DNA of 11,371 nucleotides from Deltaproteobacteria bacterium (GCA_005879095.1 VBLM01000268.1:1-11371), one strand, 5' to 3'; shown: positions 1-7,026, numbered from the stretch's first letter. Program-made: numbers and translations. The notes: a model not told the origin generated them from the sequence alone.

Positions 1-198
1 GAGACCAACCTGCTCTTCGTCGACGTCGCGGTGAAAGGCGGCTCGCGCGCACTGGTGGCTGCCGCGAAAGCTGAAGGCGTGCTGTGCAATGCCGAGGGTT
101 CCGGTGAGCGGATTCGCCTCGTCACCCACCTCGACGTACCCGCGTCCGCCATCCCCGAAGCCGTCAGCCGCCTGCGCCGCGCTGTCGGGTCCCTCTGA
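1..198 (+). CDS. ltaE: Low-specificity L-threonine aldolase, C-terminal end (partial)
   Basis: The window opens inside a gene; 65 codons in frame 1 precede a TGA at 196-198. The fragment contains ETNLLFVDV, then a GVLCN segment, then RIRLVTHLDVP and a final helix ending RLRRAVGSL. The pattern TN-hydrophobic, G-(I/V)-L and R-hydrophobic-VTH-DV is the small C-terminal domain of the fold-type I PLP-dependent threonine aldolases, which cleave L-threonine or L-allo-threonine to glycine and acetaldehyde in the cytosol. The PLP lysine and the active-site histidine lie upstream, outside the window, so activity cannot be judged. The next gene starts 13 nt downstream, and a candidate -10 element overlaps this stop codon, so the two need not share a transcript. 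Confidence is good for the family and lower for the exact substrate preference. Confidence 0.8.
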   Translation, partial: ETNLLFVDVAVKGGSRALVAAAKAEGVLCNAEGSGERIRLVTHLDVPASAIPEAVSRLRRAVGSL

Positions 199-204
199 TA
201 CAAT
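196..204 (+). promoter_or_regulatory. Candidate extended -10 element of a leaderless promoter for the AAA+ gene
   Basis: TGATACAAT: a TGn extension followed by TACAAT, which matches TATAAT at five of six positions. Its last base is 7 nt before the ATG at 212, so a start site at the usual distance would fall on or next to the initiation codon. There is no Shine-Dalgarno sequence between 199 and 212, as expected for a leaderless mRNA. No -35-like hexamer lies 16-18 bp upstream. The element overlaps the TGA of the preceding gene. Confidence 0.4.
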
Positions 205-211
205 CCGCCGC

Positions 212-297
212 ATGGACATGCTGGACGTCCCCGCGGCGGGCACGCCAAAGTTCGTTTCCGACCTCGACACGCTGATCCGCGCCCGCTACCCGCTCAT
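212..297 (+). pseudogene. N-terminal fragment of the AAA+ ATPase, cut off by an out-of-frame deletion
   Basis: From the ATG at 212 (or the in-frame ATG at 218) frame 2 encodes 29 residues that include FVSDLDTLIRARYPLI, the characteristic beginning of Ycf46-type AAA+ ATPases. In that family PLI continues into roughly 30 residues of the type YVVTWEE...VWSV before a T-x-G motif. Here frame 2 instead runs into R-A-G-C-G-G-C and stops at 335-337, while frame 1 resumes directly with T-R-G-L-R-R at 298-315, the T-x-G segment. The join therefore lies near 296-300, and the missing length must be 1 modulo 3. This fragment and the 316-1674 frame are parts of one gene. Family knowledge is from memory, so the size of the missing piece is approximate. 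Confidence 0.75.
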
Positions 298-315
298 ACG
301 CGCGGGCTGCGGCGG

Positions 316-1674
316 ATGTCGGGCGCGCGGACGCTGACCATCTCCGAGCAGTCGCGCGATCCGATCGAAGCGCTCGCTGCGATCGGCAAGCTGACCGATC
401 CGTCGCTGGTCGTGCTCAAGGATTTCCATCCCTTTCTCGAGAGCCCGCAGGTCGTGCGCGCGATGCGCGAGCTGGCGCAGGATCTGAAATCCACCTACAC
501 GACCGTGATTCTGCTCTCGCCGTCGCCGGTGATTCCCATCGAGCTGGAGAAGGAGATCTCGGTCCTCGACGTACCGCTGCCGGGCTTTCGCGACCTGGTG
601 CAGCTCTTGAAAGAGATCGTCGCCGTCGTCCGGCAGGGCAACAAGGCGCGCGTCGAGCTTTCCAAGGACGAGGCCGAGCAGCTGATCAAGGCCGCGCAGG
701 GGCTGACGCTGAGCGAAGCCGAGAACGCCTTTGCCAAGGCGATCGCCAACGACGGCGTCTTGAACAAGGACGACATCCGGCTGGTGCTCGACGAGAAGCG
801 GCAGGTCGTGCGCAAGAGCGGCCTGCTCGAATTCGTCAATCTTGACGAGCACTTGGGCAACGTGGGCGGGCTGGAGGAGCTGAAGAGCTGGCTCACCGGA
901 CGGAACGGCGCGTTCTCCGAGCCGGCGCGCAAGTTCGGACTGCCGGCGCCGAAGGGACTCCTGCTGCTCGGCGTGCAGGGCTGCGGAAAGAGCTTGACCG
1001 CGAAGGCCATCGCCTCGGCGTGGGCGCTGCCTCTGTTGCGGCTCGATCTCGGGCGCATTTTTTCTTCCCTGATCGGGTCGTCGGAAGAAAACCTGCGCCG
1101 CGCGATCCGCGTGGCCGAGAACGTCTCGCCGACGGTGCTGTGGATCGACGAGATCGAAAAGGGTCTCGCCGGAAGCTCGGGCTCGGCGGTCACCGATTCG
1201 GGCGTGAGCGCGCGCGTCTTCGGCTCGCTGCTCACCTGGCTGCAGGAAAAGACCGCGCCGGTGTTCGTGGTGGCGACCGCCAACCGCATCGAAGCGCTGC
1301 CACCGGAGCTACTCCGAAAGGGCCGTTTCGACGAGATCTTCTTCATCGATCTGCCCTCGGCTGCAGAGCGGCGCGAGATCTTCCGCATCCACATCGAGAA
1401 GCGGCACCGCGATCCGGCGAAGTTCGACCTCGACGCGCTCTCGACGACAGCGGAGGGATACAGCGGATCGGAGATCGAGCAGGCCATCATCGCCGGCATG
1501 TATCTGGCGTTCGCCGAGGGCGCCGAGCTGACGCAGGCTCACGTGATGCAGGCGCTGCAGGAGACGTGCCCGCTCTCGACGACGATGGGCGAGGACATCG
1601 CCCGCCTGCGCGACTGGTCGAAGAACCGGACCCGGCCGGCGTCGACCGCGCAGCGGCTGGCGGTGGTGCGCTGA
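316..1674 (+). CDS. AAA+ ATPase of the Ycf46 type (main body; N-terminus displaced by a frameshift)
   Basis: This 452-codon open frame is the body of a stand-alone AAA+ ATPase. Residues 1-165 form the family-specific N-terminal half, with VVLKDFHPFLE at 32-42 and an AAQGLTLSEAENAFAKAI-type helix near 126-143. The AAA module follows: Walker A GVQGCGKS at 219-226, Walker B VLWIDE at 274-279, sensor 1 ATAN at 320-323, arginine-finger segment LLRKGRFDEIFF at 332-343 and the sensor 2 region GYSGSEIEQA at 381-390. All catalytic motifs look intact. The cellular role of the bacterial family is not established; its plant-plastid and cyanobacterial relatives (Ycf46) are linked to photosynthetic regulation, which cannot apply directly here. 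ATG 316 is only the first start in this frame. It has no Shine-Dalgarno sequence, and homologous sequence (TRGLRR, 298-315) lies upstream, so the true start is 212. The next gene begins at the base after this stop. Confidence 0.88.
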   Translation: MSGARTLTISEQSRDPIEALAAIGKLTDPSLVVLKDFHPFLESPQVVRAMRELAQDLKSTYTTVILLSPSPVIPIELEKEISVLDVPLPGFRDLVQLLKEIVAVVRQGNKARVELSKDEAEQLIKAAQGLTLSEAENAFAKAIANDGVLNKDDIRLVLDEKRQVVRKSGLLEFVNLDEHLGNVGGLEELKSWLTGRNGAFSEPARKFGLPAPKGLLLLGVQGCGKSLTAKAIASAWALPLLRLDLGRIFSSLIGSSEENLRRAIRVAENVSPTVLWIDEIEKGLAGSSGSAVTDSGVSARVFGSLLTWLQEKTAPVFVVATANRIEALPPELLRKGRFDEIFFIDLPSAAERREIFRIHIEKRHRDPAKFDLDALSTTAEGYSGSEIEQAIIAGMYLAFAEGAELTQAHVMQALQETCPLSTTMGEDIARLRDWSKNRTRPASTAQRLAVVR

Positions 1675-2358
1675 ATGGCCGGCCGTCTGACGCGGTTTTT
1701 GAACCTCGAGCGGCCGCGCAAGCCGGACGATACCCCTGCGCATGGTGTGGCGACGAAGGCACGTTTCACCGGCGAGGAGCCACCGGCTGCCTCTCCGGAC
1801 GAGATGTTCCGCGCCGAGCGGGAGACGCAGCTGCAGAGCGGGGTCGAAATCGACACGACCGATGCCGCCGAGCAGCCTTTCCTGCGTTGTCCGGTCTGCG
1901 AGGCCGACAACTCGAAGTTCGCGGTCAAGTGCATCAACTGCCAGTCGCGCCTCGACAGCGACGACGTCCGCGCCTGGAACGCGCGCCTCTGGCAAGCGCG
2001 GCGGGCGGCGCGCGTACTGGAGCAGCAGCCGCCACCGCAAGTGCTGCTCGAGCGCAACCGCCTGCTCGGTGAATCGATCGCACAGGAAGTGGCGGAACAC
2101 GAGCGCCTGAGGATGAACTGGACCGAGCCGGGCAATTCGACGCCGCTCGGGATGCGGCTGCTCGAGCTGATCCCGAATCAGAACGCGCGCTTCGCGGTGG
2201 CGATGGCGCTGGTGGGGACGTTTTTCGGCGCCGGGACGCTGGCGTACGTCGAGCGCAAGCACCCGGTGCTGCGGACGGTGGCCATCGTGCTGGCGATCAG
2301 CCTGCTCGTCCTCTTCACGCCCAACCGCCGCCGCCGCGGTTTCTGGAGCGACGATTAA
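1675..2358 (+). CDS. Zinc-ribbon protein with two C-terminal membrane segments, unknown function
   Basis: The 227-residue product is not a family I can name. Residues 1-68 are polar and probably flexible. A CPVC...CINC pair (Cys 72, 75, 86 and 89; C-x2-C-x10-C-x2-C) is a compact zinc ribbon. Residues 98-150 are charged and helix-rich. Two hydrophobic stretches at about 173-191 and 200-215 flank a short charged loop (YVERKHP), forming a membrane hairpin that would leave the zinc ribbon in the cytoplasm by the positive-inside rule. The extreme C-terminus is NRRRRGFW. The ATG follows the TGA of the AAA+ gene with no intervening base, so translation is probably coupled and the two proteins may act together, the zinc-ribbon protein acting as a membrane tether or adaptor (inference). 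Its TAA at 2356-2358 overlaps the stop codon of the convergent kinase gene. Confidence 0.8.
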   Translation: MAGRLTRFLNLERPRKPDDTPAHGVATKARFTGEEPPAASPDEMFRAERETQLQSGVEIDTTDAAEQPFLRCPVCEADNSKFAVKCINCQSRLDSDDVRAWNARLWQARRAARVLEQQPPPQVLLERNRLLGESIAQEVAEHERLRMNWTEPGNSTPLGMRLLELIPNQNARFAVAMALVGTFFGAGTLAYVERKHPVLRTVAIVLAISLLVLFTPNRRRRGFWSDD

Positions 2359-2843
2359 CGGGGAAGATCGACGGTGAACGTCGAGCCCAGGCCGGGCGCG
2401 CTGCTGAGCCGGATGGTGCCGCCGTGCGCCTCGATCACACGGCGCGCGATCCATAGCCCGAGGCCGAATCCGCCGAACCGCCGCGTCGACACCGCCCGCT
2501 CGAACCGTTCGAACACCCGCGCCTGGTCGGCCTCGTCGATGCCGATGCCGTGGTCGCTCACCTGGAGCTCGACCCGCTCGCCGCGGTCGCGCAGCCTCAC
2601 TTCGACCGGCTTGCCCGCGCCGTACTTGACCGCGTTGCTGATCAGGTTGTCGACCACCTGATCGAGCCGCACCGGGTCCCACTCTCCCCTCAGGTCGCCT
2701 TCCGCCGTCAGCTCGACGGCGCAGCCGGCTTCGGCGAGCGGCCCCTCGAATCGCAGCAGGCTTTCGCGGGCGGCCGCGGCGAGGTCCATCGCTTCGCGCC
2801 GCACATTGAGGTTGCCCACCGCGATACGAGAGACCTCGAGCCG
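2355..2843 (-). CDS. Sensor histidine kinase, C-terminal catalytic fragment (HATPase_c)
   Basis: This is the second half of the kinase that begins at 3858, in a different frame. The frame is open from 2843 (an in-frame TGA lies at 2846-2844) and has no good start of its own; the ATG at 2819 is internal to the conserved segment LEVSRIAVGNLN that normally ends the dimerisation helix. It contains the complete ATP-binding domain: N-box DNLISNAVKYG, G1 box DHGIGID, F box FERFERA, G2 box GFGLGLWIARR and the closing GSTFTVDLPR. In the intact protein this domain transfers the ATP gamma-phosphate to the histidine of the SHELRTPL motif, which here is encoded in the other frame. Without that frame it has no substrate helix and no signal input. 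TAA at 2357-2355 shares TTAA with the stop codon of the plus-strand gene. Confidence 0.8.
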   Translation of the reverse strand, partial: RLEVSRIAVGNLNVRREAMDLAAAARESLLRFEGPLAEAGCAVELTAEGDLRGEWDPVRLDQVVDNLISNAVKYGAGKPVEVRLRDRGERVELQVSDHGIGIDEADQARVFERFERAVSTRRFGGFGLGLWIARRVIEAHGGTIRLSSAPGLGSTFTVDLPR

Positions 2844-3858
2844 TCATGCGTTGTTGCACGTCTTCACGGGTCGGCGGCTCGCCGGCCCCCTTCAGCTGGC
2901 GGGACACGCCCTGGACGTGCAGCGAGAGCGCGGTCAGCGGCGTGCGCAGCTCGTGCGAGGCGATGGAGAGAAACTCGTCGCGCGCTTCGACAGCACGGTT
3001 TCGCTCGGCGATGGCGGCCCCGAGAAGAAGGGCGGTGACCGACGCAACCGCCATGAACAACTGTACGTCGAGCAGCGAGTCGGCCAGCGTCGGCGCCACG
3101 AAGGGACCCAGGCCCATCGCCGTGCCCGCGATGGCGATGGCGGAGATGACGAAGACCGAGACGACCGCGCCGTACTGCCCGAAGCGGAGCGCCGCCCAGG
3201 CCAGCGGAGGAAAGAGCATGTACGGATGCTGGAGAAAGCCCTTGCTGCGGCCGAAGACGAGAAAGCCGCAACCGGCCAGTGCGCAGGAGACGACCACGGC
3301 CTCCAGCACGATCCGGGTCCGGGCGCGGAGCGGCGGCCGGGTCCAGGCGACGAAGAGCAGCGGCGCTACCACCAGATCGCCCAGCGCGTCGCCGATCCAC
3401 CACGCGCGCAACGCCTGGGGGGCACGATCGCCGTGGACGATGCCGCCCAGCCACAGGCTGCCGACGCCGATGGCCGCGCTCGCCCCGGTGCTGACGGTGG
3501 CGGCGAGGGTGAGAAGCATGAGCACGTCGTCGATGCGCTCGAACCTCGGGTTGAAATGGCCGCGGCCGAGCAACCAGCTTCCGGCGACCGCCTCCAGTGT
3601 ATTGCCGGAGGCGATGCCGAGCGCGACCGGCAGCGGCGCGCCCGCGTAGAGGTTGACGGCCAGCGCACCCGCGAACACACCTGGCCACAGGCGGAGACCG
3701 AAGACCCACAGCGCCACCAGCGCGATCCCGGTCGGCGGCCAGACCAGCGTGGCGAAGCCCGCCACCGCGTCCATCAGCAGCCCGAACCTGGCGAGCGCGA
3801 AGTACGCCGCGAAGAGGGCGACGCAGCCGAGGACCGTGCCTTTCCAGGACCGCTGCAT
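2836..3858 (-). CDS. MASE1-domain sensor histidine kinase, N-terminal sensor and phosphoacceptor part
   Basis: Residues 1-285 form a MASE1 integral-membrane sensor with about eight to nine hydrophobic segments. The hallmark LVWPPTGIALVAL is at 38-50, followed by LWPGVFAGALAVNL at 57-70. A short linker (AERNRAVEARDEFLSIA) leads into the phosphoacceptor motif SHELRTPL with His 302. The recognisable sequence ends at about residue 340 (QQRMTA). The next conserved piece, LEVSRI, is in another frame, so about 13-15 residues of the second dimerisation helix are missing and the frame is shifted. Beyond the join this frame stays open antisense to the upstream genes down to about 1309, so a translated product would carry roughly 500 meaningless residues. 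ATG 3858 is chosen because it directly precedes the first membrane segment and sits 6 nt after a -10 element. No response regulator is adjacent. The ligand is unknown. Confidence 0.82.
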
Positions 3859-3864
3859 CGGCAC

Positions 3865-3893
3865 ACTGTATCGATCCGGACCGGGGGTCTCAA
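3865..3893 (-). promoter_or_regulatory. Sigma70-type promoter of the MASE1 kinase gene (predicted leaderless)
   Basis: Reading the minus strand, the -35 is TTGAGA (3893-3888, five of six to TTGACA), the spacer is exactly 17 bp (3887-3871) and the -10 is TACAGT (3870-3865, four of six to TATAAT). The start site predicted 6-8 nt further on coincides with the ATG at 3858-3856. No ribosome-binding site is present between the -10 and the ATG, consistent with a leaderless transcript. The left arm of an imperfect inverted repeat covers the -35. Confidence 0.55.
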
Positions 3894-3915
3894 AACCGGA
3901 GCCCGATTTCGAGAC
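3887..3915. repeat. Imperfect inverted repeat over the kinase -35, candidate operator
   Basis: GTCTCAAAA (3887-3895) and TTTCGAGAC (3907-3915) are inverted copies matching at eight of nine positions, separated by 11 bp (centre-to-centre about 20 bp, i.e. two helical turns). The left arm overlaps the -35 of the minus-strand kinase promoter, and the whole element lies in the 104-bp divergent region before comM, so a bound protein could affect both genes. It could also occur by chance or fold as a hairpin in a comM leader. Confidence 0.35.
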
Positions 3916-3962
3916 CGCTACCTCTGAAGCGCGCCGGCACGGCGTTCGCAATACCCGGCCGC

Positions 3963-5588
3963 GTGCAGTCGACACTTCACAGCGCCGCCATCGCGGGCGC
4001 CGGCGCGCGGCCGGTGGACGTGCAGGTCGATCTCTCGCTCGGCCTGCCCGGTTTCTGGCTGGTCGGCCTGCCGGATCTGGCCTGTACCGACGCGAAAGTG
4101 CGGGTGCAGACGGCCATCCGCAACAGCGGGTACCAGCTTCCGCAGAAGAAGATCATCGTCAACCTCGCGCCCGGAGCGCTGCGGAAGGAGGGCGCGGCGT
4201 TCGACCTCGCCATCGCGCTCGGCGTGCTCGCGGCTTCGGGGCTGATTCCGCCGCCGGCCCGGCCGGCCATGGTGGTGGGCGAGATTTCGCTCTCGGGCGA
4301 GCTCTTGCCGGTGCGCGGCGTGCTGCCCATCGCGCTCGAAGCACGCCGGCTGGGGCTCACCCGGATGATCGTTCCGGAAGCGAATGCGTCTGAAGGCGCG
4401 CTGGTGAAAGGACTGCGCGTCTACGGCGCGCGCGATCTCGTCGATGCCGCCGAGATTTTCTCTGGGGCGGTAGCCCGTGAACCCGCTACCGCGGCCAAAG
4501 CGATTCCCACCGAACCATCGGAGTTCGATCTGTCCGACGTTCGCGGCCAGCAGACCTGCAAGTGGGCGCTCGAAATCGCTGCCGCCGGCGGGCACAACAC
4601 GTTGCTGATCGGGCCGCCGGGCGCCGGCAAGACCATGCTCGCCCGCCGTTTGCCGACGTTGCTGCCGACCCTCTCGCTCGAAGAGGCGGTGGAAACCACG
4701 TCGATCTGGTCGGTCGCCGGGCGGCTCAAAGCCGGACAAGGGCTCATCTGTCATCCGCCATTCCGCGCGCCGCATCACACCATTTCCGTCGCGGGCCTGG
4801 TCGGAGGCGGCACGCCGGTGCGGCCGGGCGAGATCAGCCTGGCCAACCGAGGGACTCTGTTCCTCGACGAGCTCCCCGAATTCGGCCGCGCCACGCTGGA
4901 GGCCCTGCGGCAGCCGCTCGAAGACGGAGAGGTGACCATCTCCCGCGTCAAGGATCGCGTCACCCTGCCGGCACGCTTCATGCTCATCGCGGCGATGAAC
5001 CCGTGTCCCTGCGGGCACGCCTCCGACAAGAACCCCAACCGCTACAAGTGCACCCCCCTGCAAAAGGAGGCGTACATGGGTCGCGTTTCGGGGCCCATCC
5101 TCGACCGCTTCGACGTGCACATCGAGGCGCCGGCCCTGCGCTCCGGCGACGTCCTCGGGCCGCGCGACGGGGACTCCTCGGCGGCGGTCCGCGAGCGGGT
5201 CGAGAAGGCGCGGGCGCTGCAGCGGAAGCGATACGAAGGCATTCCCGGCGTCTCCTGCAACGCGCATCTCAGCGGCGAACCGCTGCGGGTGCTCACGCTC
5301 GCGAGCGAAGGCGCCCGCCTGCTGCTTGCGCGCTTTCTCGATCTCGAGCGCTTCTCGGCACGCGCGCACGACCGGATGTTGGAGGTGGCGCGGACCATCG
5401 CCGATCTCCAGGGCGACGAGCGCGTCGATGAGGAGCACGTCTACAAGGCGTCTCAGCTCCGCTGCCTCGACCGGCCGATGACCGGCAGGACCAGCCGCAG
5501 CGTCACGGTTGCGCAGATCGCGCGTCAAGTCGCCGTAAACCAGTCTCCGGGCGTTCAGCCCGGCGAACAACCCAGGGAGGGGACATGA
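3963..5588 (+). CDS. comM: ComM/YifB-family Mg-chelatase-like AAA+ helicase
   Basis: The 541-residue product is a full-length ComM (YifB) protein, a hexameric helicase that promotes branch migration during natural transformation in competent bacteria. The N-terminal ChlI-like domain spans about 1-170 ([21 protein letters not shown] near 18-38, KIIVNLAPG at 63-71). The AAA core has Walker A GPPGAGKT at 217-224, [13 protein letters not shown] near 271-283, Walker [11 protein letters not shown] at 298-307 and the conserved NPCPCG...C cysteines (348, 350 and 363). The C-terminal Mg-chelatase domain runs from about 425 to 515 and includes [22 protein letters not shown] at 3963 is the only start that keeps the conserved beginning ([10 protein letters not shown]); there is no clear Shine-Dalgarno sequence. 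Its TGA overlaps the recA start as ATGA, placing recA under the same transcript. Whether this organism is transformable cannot be seen here. Confidence 0.92.
   Translation: MQSTLHSAAIAGAGARPVDVQVDLSLGLPGFWLVGLPDLACTDAKVRVQTAIRNSGYQLPQKKIIVNLAPGALRKEGAAFDLAIALGVLAASGLIPPPARPAMVVGEISLSGELLPVRGVLPIALEARRLGLTRMIVPEANASEGALVKGLRVYGARDLVDAAEIFSGAVAREPATAAKAIPTEPSEFDLSDVRGQQTCKWALEIAAAGGHNTLLIGPPGAGKTMLARRLPTLLPTLSLEEAVETTSIWSVAGRLKAGQGLICHPPFRAPHHTISVAGLVGGGTPVRPGEISLANRGTLFLDELPEFGRATLEALRQPLEDGEVTISRVKDRVTLPARFMLIAAMNPCPCGHASDKNPNRYKCTPLQKEAYMGRVSGPILDRFDVHIEAPALRSGDVLGPRDGDSSAAVRERVEKARALQRKRYEGIPGVSCNAHLSGEPLRVLTLASEGARLLLARFLDLERFSARAHDRMLEVARTIADLQGDERVDEEHVYKASQLRCLDRPMTGRTSRSVTVAQIARQVAVNQSPGVQPGEQPREGT
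5547..5563 (+). promoter_or_regulatory. Hairpin just upstream of the recA ribosome-binding site
   Basis: CCGGGC (5547-5552) and GCCCGG (5558-5563) form a perfect 6-bp stem around the loop GTTCA. It lies in the last codons of comM, 10 nt before the recA Shine-Dalgarno. In mRNA it could tune recA translation or coupling. No U-tract follows, so it is not an intrinsic terminator. It may also be only a by-product of GC-rich coding sequence. Confidence 0.35.
5574..5582 (+). promoter_or_regulatory. Strong ribosome-binding site of recA inside comM
   Basis: AGGGAGGGG ends 2 nt before ATG 5585 (its GGAGG core is 4 nt before it). It is a strong match to the anti-Shine-Dalgarno sequence and fixes the recA start, although the site itself is comM coding sequence. 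Confidence 0.7.
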
Positions 5589-6622
5589 GCAAGCTGTCGG
5601 AGAAGCTGAAGGCCGTCGCGGCCGCCATCGGTGCGATCGAGAAGCAGTTCGGAAAGGGAGCGGTGATGCGTCTGGGCGAAGGGGCGGAGCCTCAGAAAGT
5701 CGATGTGATTCCGAGCGGTTCGATCGGCCTCGACATCGCGCTCGGCTGCGGCGGATACCCGCGCGGGCGGGTCGTCGAGATCTATGGGCCGGAGTCCTCG
5801 GGCAAGACGACTCTGTCGTTGCACGCCATCGCACAGGTGCAGGCACTGGGCGGAGTCGCAGCGTTCGTCGACGCGGAGCATGCGCTCGACGTCGCCTACG
5901 CCCGGAAGCTCGGCGTCCGCATCGAGGACCTGCTCATCTCGCAGCCGGACACCGGCGAGCAAGCACTGGAGATTGCCGAGACGCTGGTGCGCTCGGGCGC
6001 GGTCGACCTGGTCGTCATCGACTCGGTCGCGGCGCTGGTTCCGAAGGCCGAGATCGAAGGCGAGATGGGCGATGCGCACATGGGCCTGCAAGCGCGCCTG
6101 ATGTCGCAGGCGCTGCGCAAGCTGACCGCGGTGGTCAGCCGCAACAGCGCCACCGTCATCTTCATCAACCAGATCCGGATGAAGATCGGCGTCGTCTTCG
6201 GCAACCCCGAGACAACCACCGGCGGCAACGCTTTGAAATTCTACTGCTCGGTCCGGCTCGACATCCGCCGTATCGGCGCGGTCAAGGACGGCGACCAGAT
6301 GATCGGCAACCGGACGCGGGTGAAGGTGGTCAAGAACAAGCTGGCGCCGCCGTTCCGCGAAGCCGAGTTCGACATCCTCTACGGCAGCGGCATCTCGCGG
6401 CCGCACGAGCTGCTCGATCTGGGGACCGAGCGCGGGCTGGTCGAGAAGAGCGGCGCCTGGTTCGAGCTGGGCGGCGAGCGGTTCGGTCCGGGCCGCGACA
6501 AGGCCGCCGAGGCCCTGCGCGCGAATGCCGCGCTGACTGAAGATCTCGAGCAGAAGCTGCGCGCGGCCGGCGCCGAGGACAAAGGCGCACCCGAACCTAC
6601 CCAGGCGGAGGCGACGGCATGA
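5585..6622 (+). CDS. recA: Recombinase RecA
   Basis: The 345-residue product is a full-length RecA, the ATP-dependent strand-exchange protein of homologous recombination and co-protease for LexA autocleavage. Landmarks are the leader [31 protein letters not shown] at 23-32, Walker A GPESSGKT at 68-75, [24 protein letters not shown], Walker B-type [17 protein letters not shown], the L2-flanking [27 protein letters not shown], and [13 protein letters not shown]. The C-terminal tail is short and only moderately acidic ([15 protein letters not shown]). ATG 5585 is fixed by the strong AGGGAGGGG upstream and by homology. It lies within a 4-nt ATGA overlap with comM, and the next gene begins in another ATGA at its own stop. 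I see no convincing LexA box near it, so SOS control would have to act at the operon promoter upstream of comM, or recA is not in the SOS regulon here. Confidence 0.97.
   Translation: MSKLSEKLKAVAAAIGAIEKQFGKGAVMRLGEGAEPQKVDVIPSGSIGLDIALGCGGYPRGRVVEIYGPESSGKTTLSLHAIAQVQALGGVAAFVDAEHALDVAYARKLGVRIEDLLISQPDTGEQALEIAETLVRSGAVDLVVIDSVAALVPKAEIEGEMGDAHMGLQARLMSQALRKLTAVVSRNSATVIFINQIRMKIGVVFGNPETTTGGNALKFYCSVRLDIRRIGAVKDGDQMIGNRTRVKVVKNKLAPPFREAEFDILYGSGISRPHELLDLGTERGLVEKSGAWFELGGERFGPGRDKAAEALRANAALTEDLEQKLRAAGAEDKGAPEPTQAEATA
6607..6611 (+). promoter_or_regulatory. Ribosome-binding site of the gene after recA
   Basis: GGAGG lies 7 nt before ATG 6619, within the last codons of recA. It supports the ATG in the ATGA overlap (6619) as the start rather than the ATG at 6622. 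Confidence 0.6.
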
Positions 6623-7026
6623 TGTTGCCGCTCACTCTCCACCAGATCGCGAGCCTCGAAGCCAATCGCTGTTCGCGCACCGGGCGCAGTTTCTCGCTGC
6701 TGCGCGTGGCACCCGTCGGTTGGGCGGCGCTCGACCACGAGCTGGACGCCTTGGCCAACCTGATCGGGGCGAATCTGCGCCGCACCGACGCGGTCCAGCG
6801 CGTCCGCGAGCGCGAGGTGGGCGTGGTGCTGATCGAATCGGTGGAGGAACAGGTGCAGCCGCCGCTCGCCCGCATCCGGGTCGCGGCGGCCCTGCATCTG
6901 CCGAAGATGGAGTTGCGCGTCGGTTGGGCGTCAGTGGGGCCGGGCCAGCGGCGGTCGTGGCAGGAGGCGTGGCGATGGGCAGGACAACTGCTGGTGGCGG
7001 ACGCCGCGGTTCCGGCCGCGGCGTGA
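6619..7026 (+). CDS. Small GGDEF-like protein lacking the catalytic signature, translationally coupled to recA
   Basis: I do not know a named family for this 135-residue soluble protein. Its pattern resembles a cut-down diguanylate cyclase (GGDEF) domain: [18 protein letters not shown] (13-30) corresponds to the first helix and strand, [19 protein letters not shown] (44-62) to the helix before the active site, and [13 protein letters not shown] (66-78) with LARIRVAAA (83-91) to the strand and helix after it. A final [11 protein letters not shown] strand (98-107) matches the usual (V/T)-x-S-x-G-x-A segment. Where GGDEF should be there is V-R-E-R-E-V-G, and the metal- and GTP-binding region is shortened, so no cyclase activity is expected. 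It is therefore a candidate pseudo-GGDEF or an unrelated small alpha/beta protein. The ATGA overlap, the good ribosome-binding site and the terminator directly after it show that it is expressed with comM and recA. Confidence 0.7.
   Translation: MMLPLTLHQIASLEANRCSRTGRSFSLLRVAPVGWAALDHELDALANLIGANLRRTDAVQRVREREVGVVLIESVEEQVQPPLARIRVAAALHLPKMELRVGWASVGPGQRRSWQEAWRWAGQLLVADAAVPAAA

Noticed and set aside
1309..2835. Long open minus-strand frame continuing the kinase frame beyond the break, antisense to the AAA+ and zinc-ribbon genes
   Set aside because: It has low-complexity Arg/Ala/Gly composition with no domain; it is open only because high GC in third positions suppresses stops on the opposite strand.
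2806..3927. 373-codon plus-strand frame opposite the MASE1 kinase
   Set aside because: Its composition (Arg, Asp, Gln, Gly runs) is that of an antisense shadow; the opposite strand has the clear MASE1 and HisKA motifs.
3930..3962. A promoter for comM immediately before GTG 3963
   Set aside because: No -10/-35 pair or TAnnnT element at a suitable distance could be found on the plus strand; the comM promoter remains unassigned.
5553..5568. GTTC-N8-GAAC palindrome before recA as a LexA/SOS box
   Set aside because: The arms are in the wrong order and spacing for the known Gram-positive GAAC-N4-GTTC and alphaproteobacterial GTTC-N7-GTTC boxes, and the myxobacterial-type motif does not match the flanks; the hairpin at 5547-5563 explains the bases equally well.
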